A DNA stretch of 6,223 bases from Rhodospirillales bacterium (GCA_016187325.1 JACPJY010000287.1:1-6223), one strand, 5' to 3'; positions 1-5,953 are shown, counted from the stretch's first letter. Notes: generated by a model from the letters alone, not told the origin. A program made the numbers and translations.

Positions 1-231
1 CTGGCGATGGCGCTGAAGGGGGCTTCCGACGAGGTCAAGAACCTGTTCTTCTCGAACATGTCGGAGCGCGCCGGCAAGATGATGCGCGAAGACATGGAGG
101 CGATGGGCGCGGTGCGGTTGCGCGACGTCGACGAGGCGCAGGCCGGCGTCGTCGCCACCGCCAAGGCGTTGGCCGATTCCGGCGAGATCGTCATCTCCAC
201 CGGCGACGCCGAGAGCGAACTCGTCTATTGA
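1..231 (+). CDS. fliG: Flagellar motor switch protein FliG, C-terminal part (5' end outside window)
   Basis: This is the last 76 codons of FliG, the rotor protein that couples the MS ring to the C ring and contacts the stator to generate torque. Reading starts in frame at base 1 (L-A-M-A-L-K-G) and stops with TGA at 229-231. The tail matches the FliG C-terminal charged helix: the ALKG segment, then F-F-S-N-M-S-E-R-A, then R-E-D-M-E and V-R-L-R-D-V. Aligned by eye to E. coli FliG, the torque-helix positions K264, R281, D289 and R297 are kept, and D288 is the conservative E. The usual G-P-V-R turn reads G-A-V-R, so the proline is replaced. The ATG at base 7 is internal and not the true start. 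The stop overlaps the stop of the convergent GGDEF/EAL gene, so no fliH or other flagellar gene follows on this strand. Confidence 0.93.
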   Translation: MAMALKGASDEVKNLFFSNMSERAGKMMREDMEAMGAVRLRDVDEAQAGVVATAKALADSGEIVISTGDAESELVY

Positions 232-2516
232 CCGGCCTTGGGCGGCCGCGTCCGTTCGCGCAGGAATTCGGTGAGCGCCGCCGCCGGCAGCGGCTTGCAC
301 AGATAGTATCCCTGGATTTCGTCGCACCCGTATTCGCGGAGCAGGCTCGTCTGCGCGGCGGACTCGACGCCCTCGGCGACCACGGTGCGGTTGAGCGTTT
401 TCCCCATGTTGATGATGGTGTGAATGATCTCGGCGTCGTCGGGGTTGGTGGCGATGTCGGACACGAATGAGCCGTCGATCTTGATGGTGTCGATGGGATA
501 GCGCCGCAGGTGGCTGAGCGACGAATATCCGGTGCCGAAGTCGTCGAGGGTGACGTGGATTCCGCGGTCGTGGAGCTTCCGCAGCGTGGCGATGGCGGTG
601 CCGGCCTCGCTCATCAGCAGGTTTTCTGTGATCTCGATCTCGAGGCCGTCGGGACCGATCCCGGACTCCTCGAGCGCGCGTTCGACGACAGCGACGAATG
701 ACGGGTCCCTGAGTTGGCGGGTCGACAGGTTGACGGCGACGCGGACCGGCGGCAGCCCGGCGTTTTGCCACGCCCGTTGCTGTCGGCAGGCCGTCTCGAT
801 GGCCCACGCGCCGACTTCGACCATCAGCCCCGATTCTTCGAGCACCGGAATGAAGCGCGCCGGCGAGACCACGCCCAGTTCCTTGCTGTTCCAGCGCATC
901 AGCGCCTCGACGCCGGTGATGGCGCCGCCCTTGAGGTCGAGCTTCGGTTGGTAATAGAGACTCAGTTCCCGGCCGCTGATCGCCTTCGCCAGGCCGTTCT
1001 TGATGGTCAGGCGCTCGGTCAACTCGCGGTTCAGCTCCTCGGTGAAGAACTGGTAGTTGCCCTTGCCCAGCTCCTTGGCCCGGTACATGGCGGAATCGGC
1101 GTTCTTCAGGAGCTCGTTGGCGTCGGTCGCGTCTTCCGGAAAGACGGTGATGCCGATGCTCGCCGAAACGAAGGATTCGTGGCCGTTCAAATGGAACGCC
1201 TTCGATAGCGAATCGAGGATGCGCTGGGCAACCAGCGGCGCGTGGCTGGGGTCGTCGAGGTTCGGCATCAGCACCGTGAACTCGTCGCCGCCGAGCCTGG
1301 CCACCGTGTCGCTGACGCGCACGCAATGGCCGAGGCGCTCCGAGGTCTCCCGTAGCAGCAGATCGCCGATGTCGTGACCGAGGGTATCGTTGACCAGCTT
1401 GAACCCGTCGAGGTCGATGAACATCAGACCGACTTTGCTGCGGGCGCGGGCGGCGGTGGCCAGCGCCCGGTTCAGGCGGTCGAGGAACAGCGACCGGTTG
1501 GGCAGCTTCGTCAGCGTGTCGTAGTTGGCCTGATAGAGGATGCGTTCCTCATCCTCCTTGCGCTTGGTGATATCGCTGATGACGGCCGCGTACTGCAGGA
1601 TCCGGCCGCGGTCGTCGATGACAGTCGACAGCGACAGCCGCTCGGCGTAATCGTCGCCGTTCTTGGTCTTATTCCAGTACTCGCCTTCCCAGCGGCCGTC
1701 GCGTTCGGTGGTGGCCCAGATCGTCGGGCCGAGTTTGGCCTCGCCACCCTCCTTGTTCGCGATATGACTGGCCGTTTTGCTGGCGGCTTTGCGATTGGCT
1801 TTTTTTCTCGCCACCGCCTTGCCTTTTTCGCGGGCGTGCTCGAACGGCGCCAGCCTGCCGACGACGTCCTTGGCTGTGAAGCCGGTGATGCGGGTGAATG
1901 CGGGGTTGACCGACCTCACCCGTCGCCGCTGGTCGAGGATGATCACGCCCTCGCCCAAATTCGAGATCACCTGGGCAGCCAGGCTGAGGTCGTCCTCGAC
2001 CCGGCGCCGCGCCATCGCCTCGGAGCTCAGGCGACGTTGCAGCTTGTCGCGGGCATTTTCTTGCGCCGCGTCGGACTTGCGCTGGCCGGTCGTGTCGAAA
2101 GCCTGCACCAGCAGTGCCCCGCGGTCGGCCCGATTGAAGCGCGTGAGCGTCATCTCGGCGTGGAAGATTTTGGACTTGCCGCGCGCCAGCCTGACTGGAA
2201 ACGGCTCGCCGGGCACAGCTCGGCCGTTCATCCTGGCGGCCACGGCACGCCGGTCGTCCTTGTGCATAAACTCAGCGAACGGCCGGCCGATCGCCATCTT
2301 CGCCGACTTCAGGCCGAACCACCGGCAACCGGTTTCGTTGAGGTAGGTGACGAGGCCCTTGTGGCAAAGACAGATCAGCGACGGCACCGCCTCGACCAAG
2401 CGATACGCCCAGTCGCCGCTCTTCGCCGGAAAGGCGGCCCTGCCCGCCCGCGCCGGCGCCTTGGTGGTTCGCGCTTTGCGCCGCCTGGTCATGGCGTTGA
2501 TCTTATCGTCCCTCAA
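225..2516 (-). CDS. PAS-PAS-GGDEF-EAL cyclic-di-GMP synthase/phosphodiesterase, cytoplasmic
   Basis: Predicted to make and/or degrade cyclic-di-GMP under control of two PAS sensors. From the N terminus: a basic, low-complexity stretch (1-33), PAS 1 (about 36-145), a short helical linker (about 150-180), PAS 2 (about 180-320, ending in the usual D-I-T-K-R-K), GGDEF (about 325-490) and EAL (about 500-755). The GGDEF motif is intact at 409-413, with metal-site D368 and N376 and the inhibitory RxxD site R400-D403. The EAL domain keeps E537-A-L, N596, E628, E631, D658-D659, K679, E715 and Q735-G-Y, so phosphodiesterase activity is likely. No transmembrane segment or signal peptide is seen. PAS 2 carries an unusual Lys/Ala-rich insert (about 225-262). 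The start chosen is TTG at 2516, with GGGACGG just upstream; an in-frame ATG at 2492 gives a protein 8 residues shorter, and neither has a strong ribosome site. It lies 13 bases behind the TusA-like gene and overlaps fliG by 7 bases at its end. Confidence 0.95.
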   Translation of the reverse strand: MRDDKINAMTRRRKARTTKAPARAGRAAFPAKSGDWAYRLVEAVPSLICLCHKGLVTYLNETGCRWFGLKSAKMAIGRPFAEFMHKDDRRAVAARMNGRAVPGEPFPVRLARGKSKIFHAEMTLTRFNRADRGALLVQAFDTTGQRKSDAAQENARDKLQRRLSSEAMARRRVEDDLSLAAQVISNLGEGVIILDQRRRVRSVNPAFTRITGFTAKDVVGRLAPFEHAREKGKAVARKKANRKAASKTASHIANKEGGEAKLGPTIWATTERDGRWEGEYWNKTKNGDDYAERLSLSTVIDDRGRILQYAAVISDITKRKEDEERILYQANYDTLTKLPNRSLFLDRLNRALATAARARSKVGLMFIDLDGFKLVNDTLGHDIGDLLLRETSERLGHCVRVSDTVARLGGDEFTVLMPNLDDPSHAPLVAQRILDSLSKAFHLNGHESFVSASIGITVFPEDATDANELLKNADSAMYRAKELGKGNYQFFTEELNRELTERLTIKNGLAKAISGRELSLYYQPKLDLKGGAITGVEALMRWNSKELGVVSPARFIPVLEESGLMVEVGAWAIETACRQQRAWQNAGLPPVRVAVNLSTRQLRDPSFVAVVERALEESGIGPDGLEIEITENLLMSEAGTAIATLRKLHDRGIHVTLDDFGTGYSSLSHLRRYPIDTIKIDGSFVSDIATNPDDAEIIHTIINMGKTLNRTVVAEGVESAAQTSLLREYGCDEIQGYYLCKPLPAAALTEFLRERTRPPKAGQ

Positions 2517-2529
2517 TCGCCGTCCCGGG

Positions 2530-2754
2530 TCATGCCCGCTTTTCGATCACGAAAGTGAACACGCCGCCGGCTTCCCGACTTTCCAGGAGACGGTCCCCCG
2601 TCGCCTCGCAAAATGCCTGGAAGTCCTTGACGGCGCTGGGGTCGGTGGCAAGGACGGTGATCTTCGTCCCGGCCGTCATGGTCTTCATCGCCTTCTTGGT
2701 CTTGAGCACCGGCAACGGGCATTTCAGCCCGCGGGTGTCGAGCGTCGTCGTCAT
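2530..2754 (-). CDS. tusA: TusA/SirA/YedF-family sulfur carrier protein
   Basis: A 74-residue protein of the TusA fold, close to the family's usual 75-80 residues. Near the N terminus it has L-D-T-R-G-L-K-C-P-L-P, the CPxP signature, with C12 as the expected persulfide-carrying cysteine. The rest follows the family pattern: V-L-K-T-K-K-A, a G-T-K-I-T-V strand, T-D-P-S-A, D-F-Q-A-F-C (second cysteine C49) and a final F-T-F-V-I-E-K strand. Family members relay sulfur for tRNA thiolation, molybdenum cofactor synthesis or sulfur oxidation; the sequence alone does not say which applies here. The ATG at 2754 has a weak GGA about 10 bases upstream. It is divergent from the TauE/SafE permease, and 13 bases separate its stop from the GGDEF/EAL start, so it probably heads that transcript. 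The tusA symbol is by family; YedF or SirA-like paralogues are alternatives. Confidence 0.88.
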   Translation of the reverse strand: MTTTLDTRGLKCPLPVLKTKKAMKTMTAGTKITVLATDPSAVKDFQAFCEATGDRLLESREAGGVFTFVIEKRA

Positions 2755-2773
2755 CGTTGTTTTCCAGCCCCGG

Positions 2774-2801
2774 CGGTCGCCGACGTGTCCGTTGGCGACC
2801 G
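2774..2801. repeat. Inverted repeat next to the minus-strand -10 box
   Basis: The arms CGGTCGCCGAC (2774-2784) and GTTGGCGACCG (2791-2801) are complementary over 11 positions with one G-T pair, around a 6-base loop. The repeat directly abuts the minus-strand TATAAT (2802-2807), so it covers the expected transcription start of the tusA-like gene. It could be an operator or a hairpin at the 5' end of that transcript. No T-run follows it on the plus strand, so it is not a clear terminator. The half-site GTCGCCGA recurs at 2855-2862. Confidence 0.6.
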
Positions 2802-2833
2802 ATTATAGGTAATTTCCATCCGCCAATGAACAA
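2802..2833 (-). promoter_or_regulatory. Candidate sigma-70 promoter for tusA-like gene (-10 TATAAT)
   Basis: Read on the minus strand, 2807 down to 2802 is a perfect TATAAT, correctly placed to start a transcript near 2795, about 40 bases before the tusA-like ATG. The -35 is poor: TTCATT lies at 17-base spacing and TTGTTC at 20-base spacing. The call therefore rests mainly on the -10 box and its position. If real, it would drive the tusA-like and GGDEF/EAL genes together. Confidence 0.4.
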
Positions 2834-2842
2834 ACCGGAATT

Positions 2843-2862
2843 TCGGCGAGTCAAGTCGCCGA
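2843..2862. repeat. Inverted repeat upstream of the plus-strand promoter candidate
   Basis: Perfect 7-base arms TCGGCGA (2843-2849) and TCGCCGA (2856-2862) flank a 6-base spacer. It ends 8 bases before the TTGACA at 2871, a usual place for a regulator site. Its right arm shares the octamer GTCGCCGA with the inverted repeat at 2774-2801. The two repeats may be sites for one regulator controlling both directions, but that is inference. Confidence 0.5.
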
Positions 2863-2870
2863 GCCGACGG

Positions 2871-2899
2871 TTGACATCAGGATCGATTTAAAATACAAG
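2871..2899 (+). promoter_or_regulatory. Candidate sigma-70 promoter for the permease operon
   Basis: A perfect -35 hexamer TTGACA (2871-2876) is followed after 17 bases by TACAAG (2894-2899, 4 of 6 matches to TATAAT), inside the most AT-rich part of the intergenic region. Transcription would begin near 2906 and give a leader of about 200 bases before the permease ATG at 3105. A TAAAAT at 2889 is a better -10 match but lies only 12 bases from the -35. Confidence 0.4.
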
Positions 2900-2956
2900 C
2901 CGCAAATCGTTATTTCAAAAAGGAAATCTCGTTCCTGATCGAAGGACGACCAGCGC

Positions 2957-2997
2957 GGCGGGAAACCCGCCCGGTTCGTCTTTTGGACGCTCCAAAA
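2957..2997 (+). repeat. Tandem hairpins in the permease operon leader
   Basis: Two perfect inverted repeats sit close together. The first is GGCGGG-AAA-CCCGCC (2957-2971), a GC-rich stem with a triloop. The second is TTTTGGA-CGC-TCCAAAA (2981-2997), again with a 3-base loop. The stretch after the first stem, CGGTTCGTCTTTT, is moderately T-rich, so the first hairpin resembles a weak intrinsic terminator. Its T-run is also the left arm of the second hairpin, an arrangement compatible with attenuation. As DNA, the second repeat could equally be an operator. No further evidence separates these readings. Confidence 0.45.
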
Positions 2998-3065
2998 AAT
3001 GGCGAAAAAGCCCTCCTCCGACCGCACCTTGCCCCGGCCCATGCGCGCTGCGGCCGGGTTGGTGG

Positions 3066-3098
3066 CGGCGCCATCGGTGACTCGGATCTGAGGCGCCG
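3066..3098 (+). promoter_or_regulatory. Possible hairpin covering the permease ribosome binding site
   Basis: The arms CGGCGCC (3066-3072) and GGCGCCG (3092-3098) can pair over 7 bases around a 19-base loop. The right arm includes the last two bases of the only Shine-Dalgarno-like element, GAGG (3090-3093), which is 11 bases before the ATG at 3105. Pairing would limit access of the ribosome. GGCGCC is itself palindromic and common in GC-rich DNA, so a chance match is quite possible. Confidence 0.3.
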
Positions 3099-3104
3099 TT
3101 TCCG

Positions 3105-4022
3105 ATGCAGATTTACCTCCCCATCGCCGAGCTGTCCGTCAACGTGTTCCTGCTGCTCGGGATGGGCGGCAGCGTCGGGTTCCTGTCCGGGTTGTTCGGG
3201 GTCGGCGGCGGGTTCCTGATGACGCCGCTGCTGATCTTCATCGGCATCCCTCCGGCGGTCGCGGTCGCCACCGAGGCCAACCAGATCGTCGCTTCATCGG
3301 TGTCGGGCGTGCTGGCGCATTGGCGGCGCGGCAACGTCGATTTCAAGATGGGAATCGTGCTGCTGGCCGGCGGCGTCGTGGGCTCGTCGTTCGGGGTGTG
3401 GCTGTTTACCCTCCTGCGCGGCATCGGCCAGGTGGACTTGGTGATCAAGCTCAGTTACGTGGCTTTCCTGTCCGTCATCGGCGGCCTGATGTTCAGTGAG
3501 AGCATCCGCGCCACGCTCAGGCGCCGCAAGCAGACGCCGACCAAGCGCCATCACCATTATTGGATTCACGTCCTGCCGCTGAAGATGCGGTTCCGCAAGT
3601 CGCGCCTCTACATCAGCGCCCTGCTGCCGCTCGGCGTTGGCTTCATCGTCGGCGTGCTGTCGGCAATCATGGGCGTCGGCGGCGGTTTCGTCATGGTGCC
3701 GGCAATGATCTACCTGCTCGGCATGCCGACGGTGGTGGTGGTCGGCACGTCGCTGTTCCAGATCATCTTCGTCACCGCCAACGTCACCGTGCTGCAGGCG
3801 GTCAGCAACCAGACCGTCGACGTGGTGCTGGCCATGCTGCTGCTGGCGGCGGGAGTCATCGGCGCCCAGATCGGCGCTCGCTTCGGCAGCCGGATGCAAG
3901 GCGAGCACCTGCGCGGACTGCTGGCGATCCTGGTGCTGACGGTTTGCGCGAAGCTGACCTACGACCTGGTGGTGACGCCCGAGGACCTGTATTCGCTGAT
4001 CGATACAGGAGACCATCGATGA
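3105..4022 (+). CDS. TauE/SafE-family membrane permease (putative sulfite/organosulfur exporter)
   Basis: A 305-residue inner-membrane protein of the TauE/SafE (former DUF81) family, whose studied members move sulfite, sulfoacetate or other small anions. The two-repeat architecture is visible: F-G-V-G-G-G-F (31-37) followed by L-M-T-P-L-L, and M-G-V-G-G-G-F (189-195) followed by V-M-V-P-A-M. Hydrophobic segments flank a basic, histidine-containing central loop (about 135-168), probably cytoplasmic. The start ATG at 3105 gives a natural N terminus and has GAGG 11 bases upstream. The stop TGA overlaps the start of the next gene (ATGA), so the two are translationally coupled. Substrate is not decided by the sequence. 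The divergent TusA-like gene makes a sulfur compound plausible, but only as inference. Confidence 0.92.
   Translation: MQIYLPIAELSVNVFLLLGMGGSVGFLSGLFGVGGGFLMTPLLIFIGIPPAVAVATEANQIVASSVSGVLAHWRRGNVDFKMGIVLLAGGVVGSSFGVWLFTLLRGIGQVDLVIKLSYVAFLSVIGGLMFSESIRATLRRRKQTPTKRHHHYWIHVLPLKMRFRKSRLYISALLPLGVGFIVGVLSAIMGVGGGFVMVPAMIYLLGMPTVVVVGTSLFQIIFVTANVTVLQAVSNQTVDVVLAMLLLAAGVIGAQIGARFGSRMQGEHLRGLLAILVLTVCAKLTYDLVVTPEDLYSLIDTGDHR
4007..4022 (+). promoter_or_regulatory. Strong ribosome binding site and ATGA coupling junction
   Basis: AGGAG (4007-4011) lies 7 bases before the ATG at 4019, inside the 3' end of the permease gene. The ATG overlaps the permease stop TGA (4020-4022). This fixes the start of the Alph_Pro_TM gene and suggests that both proteins are made together in matched amounts. 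Confidence 0.85.
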
Positions 4023-4777
4023 AGCCGCGCGCGCATACCATCATCGGCCTGTTGGCCGCGGCGTGGGCCGCGTTGAGCGCCCAACCCGTCGCGGCGGCCG
4101 AGGACCTGGTGGTCGACCTGTCGGCGCCCGTCGTCGCCATCACTACCGGTTTCACCGGCGCCGACCTGCTGTTGTTCGGCGTGGTCGGCGGCGCCGGCGA
4201 CGTCGTCGTGGTGGTTCGTGGGCCGTCCCGGGATGAGACCGTGCGGCGCAAGAAGCGGATCGCCGGCATCTGGGTAAATCGCGACCTGATCACCTTCGAG
4301 CAGGTGCCCAGTTTTTACGCGACGGCCACCAATCGGCCGTTGAACGAGTTTGTGACGCCGGAGTTTCTGCTGGACAACCAGATCGGCGTTCGCTCGATCG
4401 AATTGAAGCCGAAGCTGAAGGGCCTCGATGCGGTCGAGGTGGCGCGATTCCGCGACGCATTGGTGCGCAACATGCAGAAACAGGGCCTTTACGCCCGCCA
4501 GCCCGGAAACGTCACCTTTCTTGGCAACCGCTTGTTCCGTACCACCATCACCTTCCCCGCCAACGTCGCCACCGGCACCTACGGCATCGACGTCTACCTT
4601 GTCCGCGACAACAAGCTGATCAGCTGGAAAACGACGCTGATGACGGTGCGCAAGTTCGGCTTCGAGGCCGGCGTGTTCGATTTCGCGCACCGCCACTCGC
4701 TCGCCTATGGCGTACTTGCCATTCTGATCGCGGCGGTGGCAGGATGGCTGGCCGGCGCCGTGTTCCGACGGGCGTGA
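4019..4777 (+). CDS. TIGR02186/Alph_Pro_TM family protein, periplasmic with C-terminal membrane anchor
   Basis: A 252-residue protein that I recognise as the alphaproteobacterial family TIGR02186 (Pfam Alph_Pro_TM), of unknown function. The N terminus is a signal peptide: basic M-K-P-R, a hydrophobic core, then V-A-A-A with likely cleavage near residue 27 (before E-D-L). A beta-rich periplasmic domain follows (about 28-225), with G-F-T-G-A-D-L-L-L-F-G, D-V-V-V-V-V-R-G-P and I-W-V-N-R-D as its most family-like parts. One transmembrane helix lies at about 229-248, followed by a short basic tail F-R-R-A, so the bulk should face the periplasm. There are no cysteines, which argues against thiol chemistry or a disulfide role. 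Coupling to the permease suggests a partner or accessory subunit of that transporter; this is inference. Confidence 0.9.
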   Translation: MKPRAHTIIGLLAAAWAALSAQPVAAAEDLVVDLSAPVVAITTGFTGADLLLFGVVGGAGDVVVVVRGPSRDETVRRKKRIAGIWVNRDLITFEQVPSFYATATNRPLNEFVTPEFLLDNQIGVRSIELKPKLKGLDAVEVARFRDALVRNMQKQGLYARQPGNVTFLGNRLFRTTITFPANVATGTYGIDVYLVRDNKLISWKTTLMTVRKFGFEAGVFDFAHRHSLAYGVLAILIAAVAGWLAGAVFRRA

Positions 4778-4782
4778 CCGCT

Positions 4783-5277
4783 ATGACCGACAAGCCCAAA
4801 AAATCAGCCAAGATGCCGCCCCGCACGTTCCTATGCGTCGTCGATGAGAGCGAGGAACTGAGCCAGGCATTGCGCTACGCCTGCCGCCGCGCCAACAACA
4901 CCGGCGGCCGGATCGCGCTGCTCTACGTCATCGAGCCGACCGAGTTCCAGCACTGGATGGCGGTCGGCGACCGCATGAAGGAAGAGGCCCGCGAGGGCGC
5001 CGAGGAATTGATCCAAGTAGTCGCCTCGGTGGTGCAGAAGCGTACCGGCCACACGCCGGTCGTCTACATTCGCGAGGGCAAGGCGGAAGAGGAGCTGGTC
5101 AAGCTTATCGACGAGCAGAAGGATATCTCGGTTCTGATCCTCGGCGCCTCCACCGGCCCCGAGGGCCCGGGACCGCTGGTGTCCTATCTATTGAAGGAAA
5201 AGGCCGGCACGCTCCGCGTCCCGATGACCGTGGTCCCCGGCGGCCTCACCGACGAACAGATCGACGCGATTTCCTAG
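4783..5277 (+). CDS. Universal stress protein (UspA family)
   Basis: A 164-residue soluble protein with one UspA (Rossmann-like) domain. Seen are the first strand [10 protein letters not shown] (about 15-24, with D21 at the usual nucleotide-contact position), strand I-A-L-L-Y-V-I-E (44-51), strand V-V-Y-I-R-E-G (93-99) and L-I-L-G-A-S-T-G (118-125), ending in the V-P-M-T-V-V-P strand. The glycine loop [11 protein letters not shown] differs from the textbook G-2x-G-9x-G(S/T) ATP motif, so ATP binding is uncertain. The start ATG at 4783 has GGG 10 bases upstream and sits 5 bases after the preceding stop. An in-frame GTG at 4774 would instead overlap that stop by 4 bases and add three residues. 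It is the third gene of the permease operon, and its 3' end overlaps the convergent rpe by 32 bases. Confidence 0.9.
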   Translation: MTDKPKKSAKMPPRTFLCVVDESEELSQALRYACRRANNTGGRIALLYVIEPTEFQHWMAVGDRMKEEAREGAEELIQVVASVVQKRTGHTPVVYIREGKAEEELVKLIDEQKDISVLILGASTGPEGPGPLVSYLLKEKAGTLRVPMTVVPGGLTDEQIDAIS

Positions 5278-5953
5278 GCGATTTCGCCGCCGCCTTGCCG
5301 CCGGCCGCCTTGCGCAGCGCCGCGATGGCGTCCGCGTAGTCGCCGCCGTTGAACACCGCGCTGCCGGCTACCAGCACGTTGGCGCCGGCGGCGGTGACCA
5401 GCTTGGCGGTCTTGGCGTTGATGCCGCCGTCGACCTCGAGATCGATCGGGCGGCGACCGATCATGGCGCGGATACGCCTGATTTTCTCGACCTGCGACGG
5501 AATGAAGCTCTGGCCGCCGAAGCCGGGATTGACCGACATCACAAGCACCAAGTCGACCTTGTCGATGACGTGCTCGATGGCGTTGGCGGGCGTCGACGGG
5601 TTTAGCGACACCCCGGCCTTCTTGCCCATTCCCTTGATCATCTGCAGCGAGCGGTCGAGATGCGCGTCGGCTTCGACGTGCACGGTGATGATGTCGGCGC
5701 CGGCGTCGGCATAAGCCTGCAGGTGGGGCTGCGCCGGATTGATCATCAGATGCACGTCGAACACTTTGCGGGTCACCGGCCGGATGTCCTTGATCACCGG
5801 CGGTCCGAAGGTCAGGTTGGGCACGAAATGGCCGTCCATGACGTCGATATGGACGTAATCGCATCCCGCCTTGTCGATGGCGCGAACCTCGTCGCCCAGC
5901 CTGGCGAAATCGGCGGACAGGATCGACGGCGCGATCTTGATGGCGGCGGCCAT
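5246..5953 (-). CDS. rpe: Ribulose-phosphate 3-epimerase
   Basis: A 235-residue TIM-barrel enzyme that interconverts D-ribulose 5-phosphate and D-xylulose 5-phosphate in the pentose phosphate pathway and Calvin cycle. The motifs are all present: [10 protein letters not shown] (7-16), [12 protein letters not shown] (35-46, catalytic/metal H35 and D37), D-V-H-L-M-I (66-71, H68), V-N-P-G-F-G-G-Q (141-148) and V-D-G-G-I-N (174-179, catalytic D175). The phosphate-binding A-G-S is at 196-198. The ATG at 5953 has AAGGGA about 4 bases upstream. After the usual domain end (about residue 216) comes a Lys/Arg/Ala-rich tail of about 19 residues. The last 10 codons and the stop lie inside the convergent stress-protein gene. 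It follows the aldolase gene by 25 bases, so the two are probably one operon. Confidence 0.96.
   Translation of the reverse strand: MAAAIKIAPSILSADFARLGDEVRAIDKAGCDYVHIDVMDGHFVPNLTFGPPVIKDIRPVTRKVFDVHLMINPAQPHLQAYADAGADIITVHVEADAHLDRSLQMIKGMGKKAGVSLNPSTPANAIEHVIDKVDLVLVMSVNPGFGGQSFIPSQVEKIRRIRAMIGRRPIDLEVDGGINAKTAKLVTAAGANVLVAGSAVFNGGDYADAIAALRKAAGGKAAAKSPRKSRRSVRR

Larger units (their letters stand above)
2755..3104. other. 350-base divergent intergenic control region, no convincing gene
   Basis: This is the only gene-free stretch over 300 bases. It separates the minus-strand tusA-like gene from the plus-strand permease operon. The middle (about 2880-2930) is clearly more AT-rich than the surroundings. 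It holds candidate promoters for both directions and several inverted repeats, listed separately. A 63-codon minus-strand reading frame (2851-3042) has no recognisable family features and I do not call it a gene. I did not recognise any known riboswitch consensus, although the plus-strand leader would be long enough (about 200 bases) to contain one. Confidence 0.75.

Noticed and set aside
1800..1806. Programmed minus-1 ribosomal frameshift at the A run
   Set aside because: The zero frame is open and encodes the full domain set, so no frameshift is needed. I saw no supporting downstream stem or upstream SD-like element.
1374..2558. 394-codon plus-strand open frame opposite the GGDEF/EAL gene
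   Set aside because: It is antisense to a gene with clear domain motifs. Its translation has no recognisable fold, only the Arg/Ala/Gly/Val bias expected of a GC-rich shadow frame.
2957..2984. Intrinsic terminator for an upstream plus-strand gene
   Set aside because: No plus-strand gene precedes it in this region, and the T-run is interrupted (TTCGTCTTTT). It is kept only as a possible attenuator hairpin.
2851..3042. 63-codon minus-strand reading frame in the divergent intergenic region
   Set aside because: There is no family resemblance and no clear ribosome site. It spans the AT-rich promoter region and the inverted repeats, which better explain the sequence.
3294..4016. 240-codon minus-strand frame opposite the permease
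   Set aside because: It is rich in His, Gln, Asp and Arg, a typical antisense shadow of hydrophobic membrane-protein codons.
3959..4696. 245-codon minus-strand frame opposite the Alph_Pro_TM gene
   Set aside because: It lies antisense to a gene with a signal peptide, transmembrane anchor and strong ribosome site, and shows no motif of its own.
4744..4782. Upstream ATG at 4744 as start of the Usp gene
   Set aside because: It would overlap the preceding gene by 34 bases with no spaced ribosome site, and the added residues look like a frame-shifted reading of the upstream C terminus.
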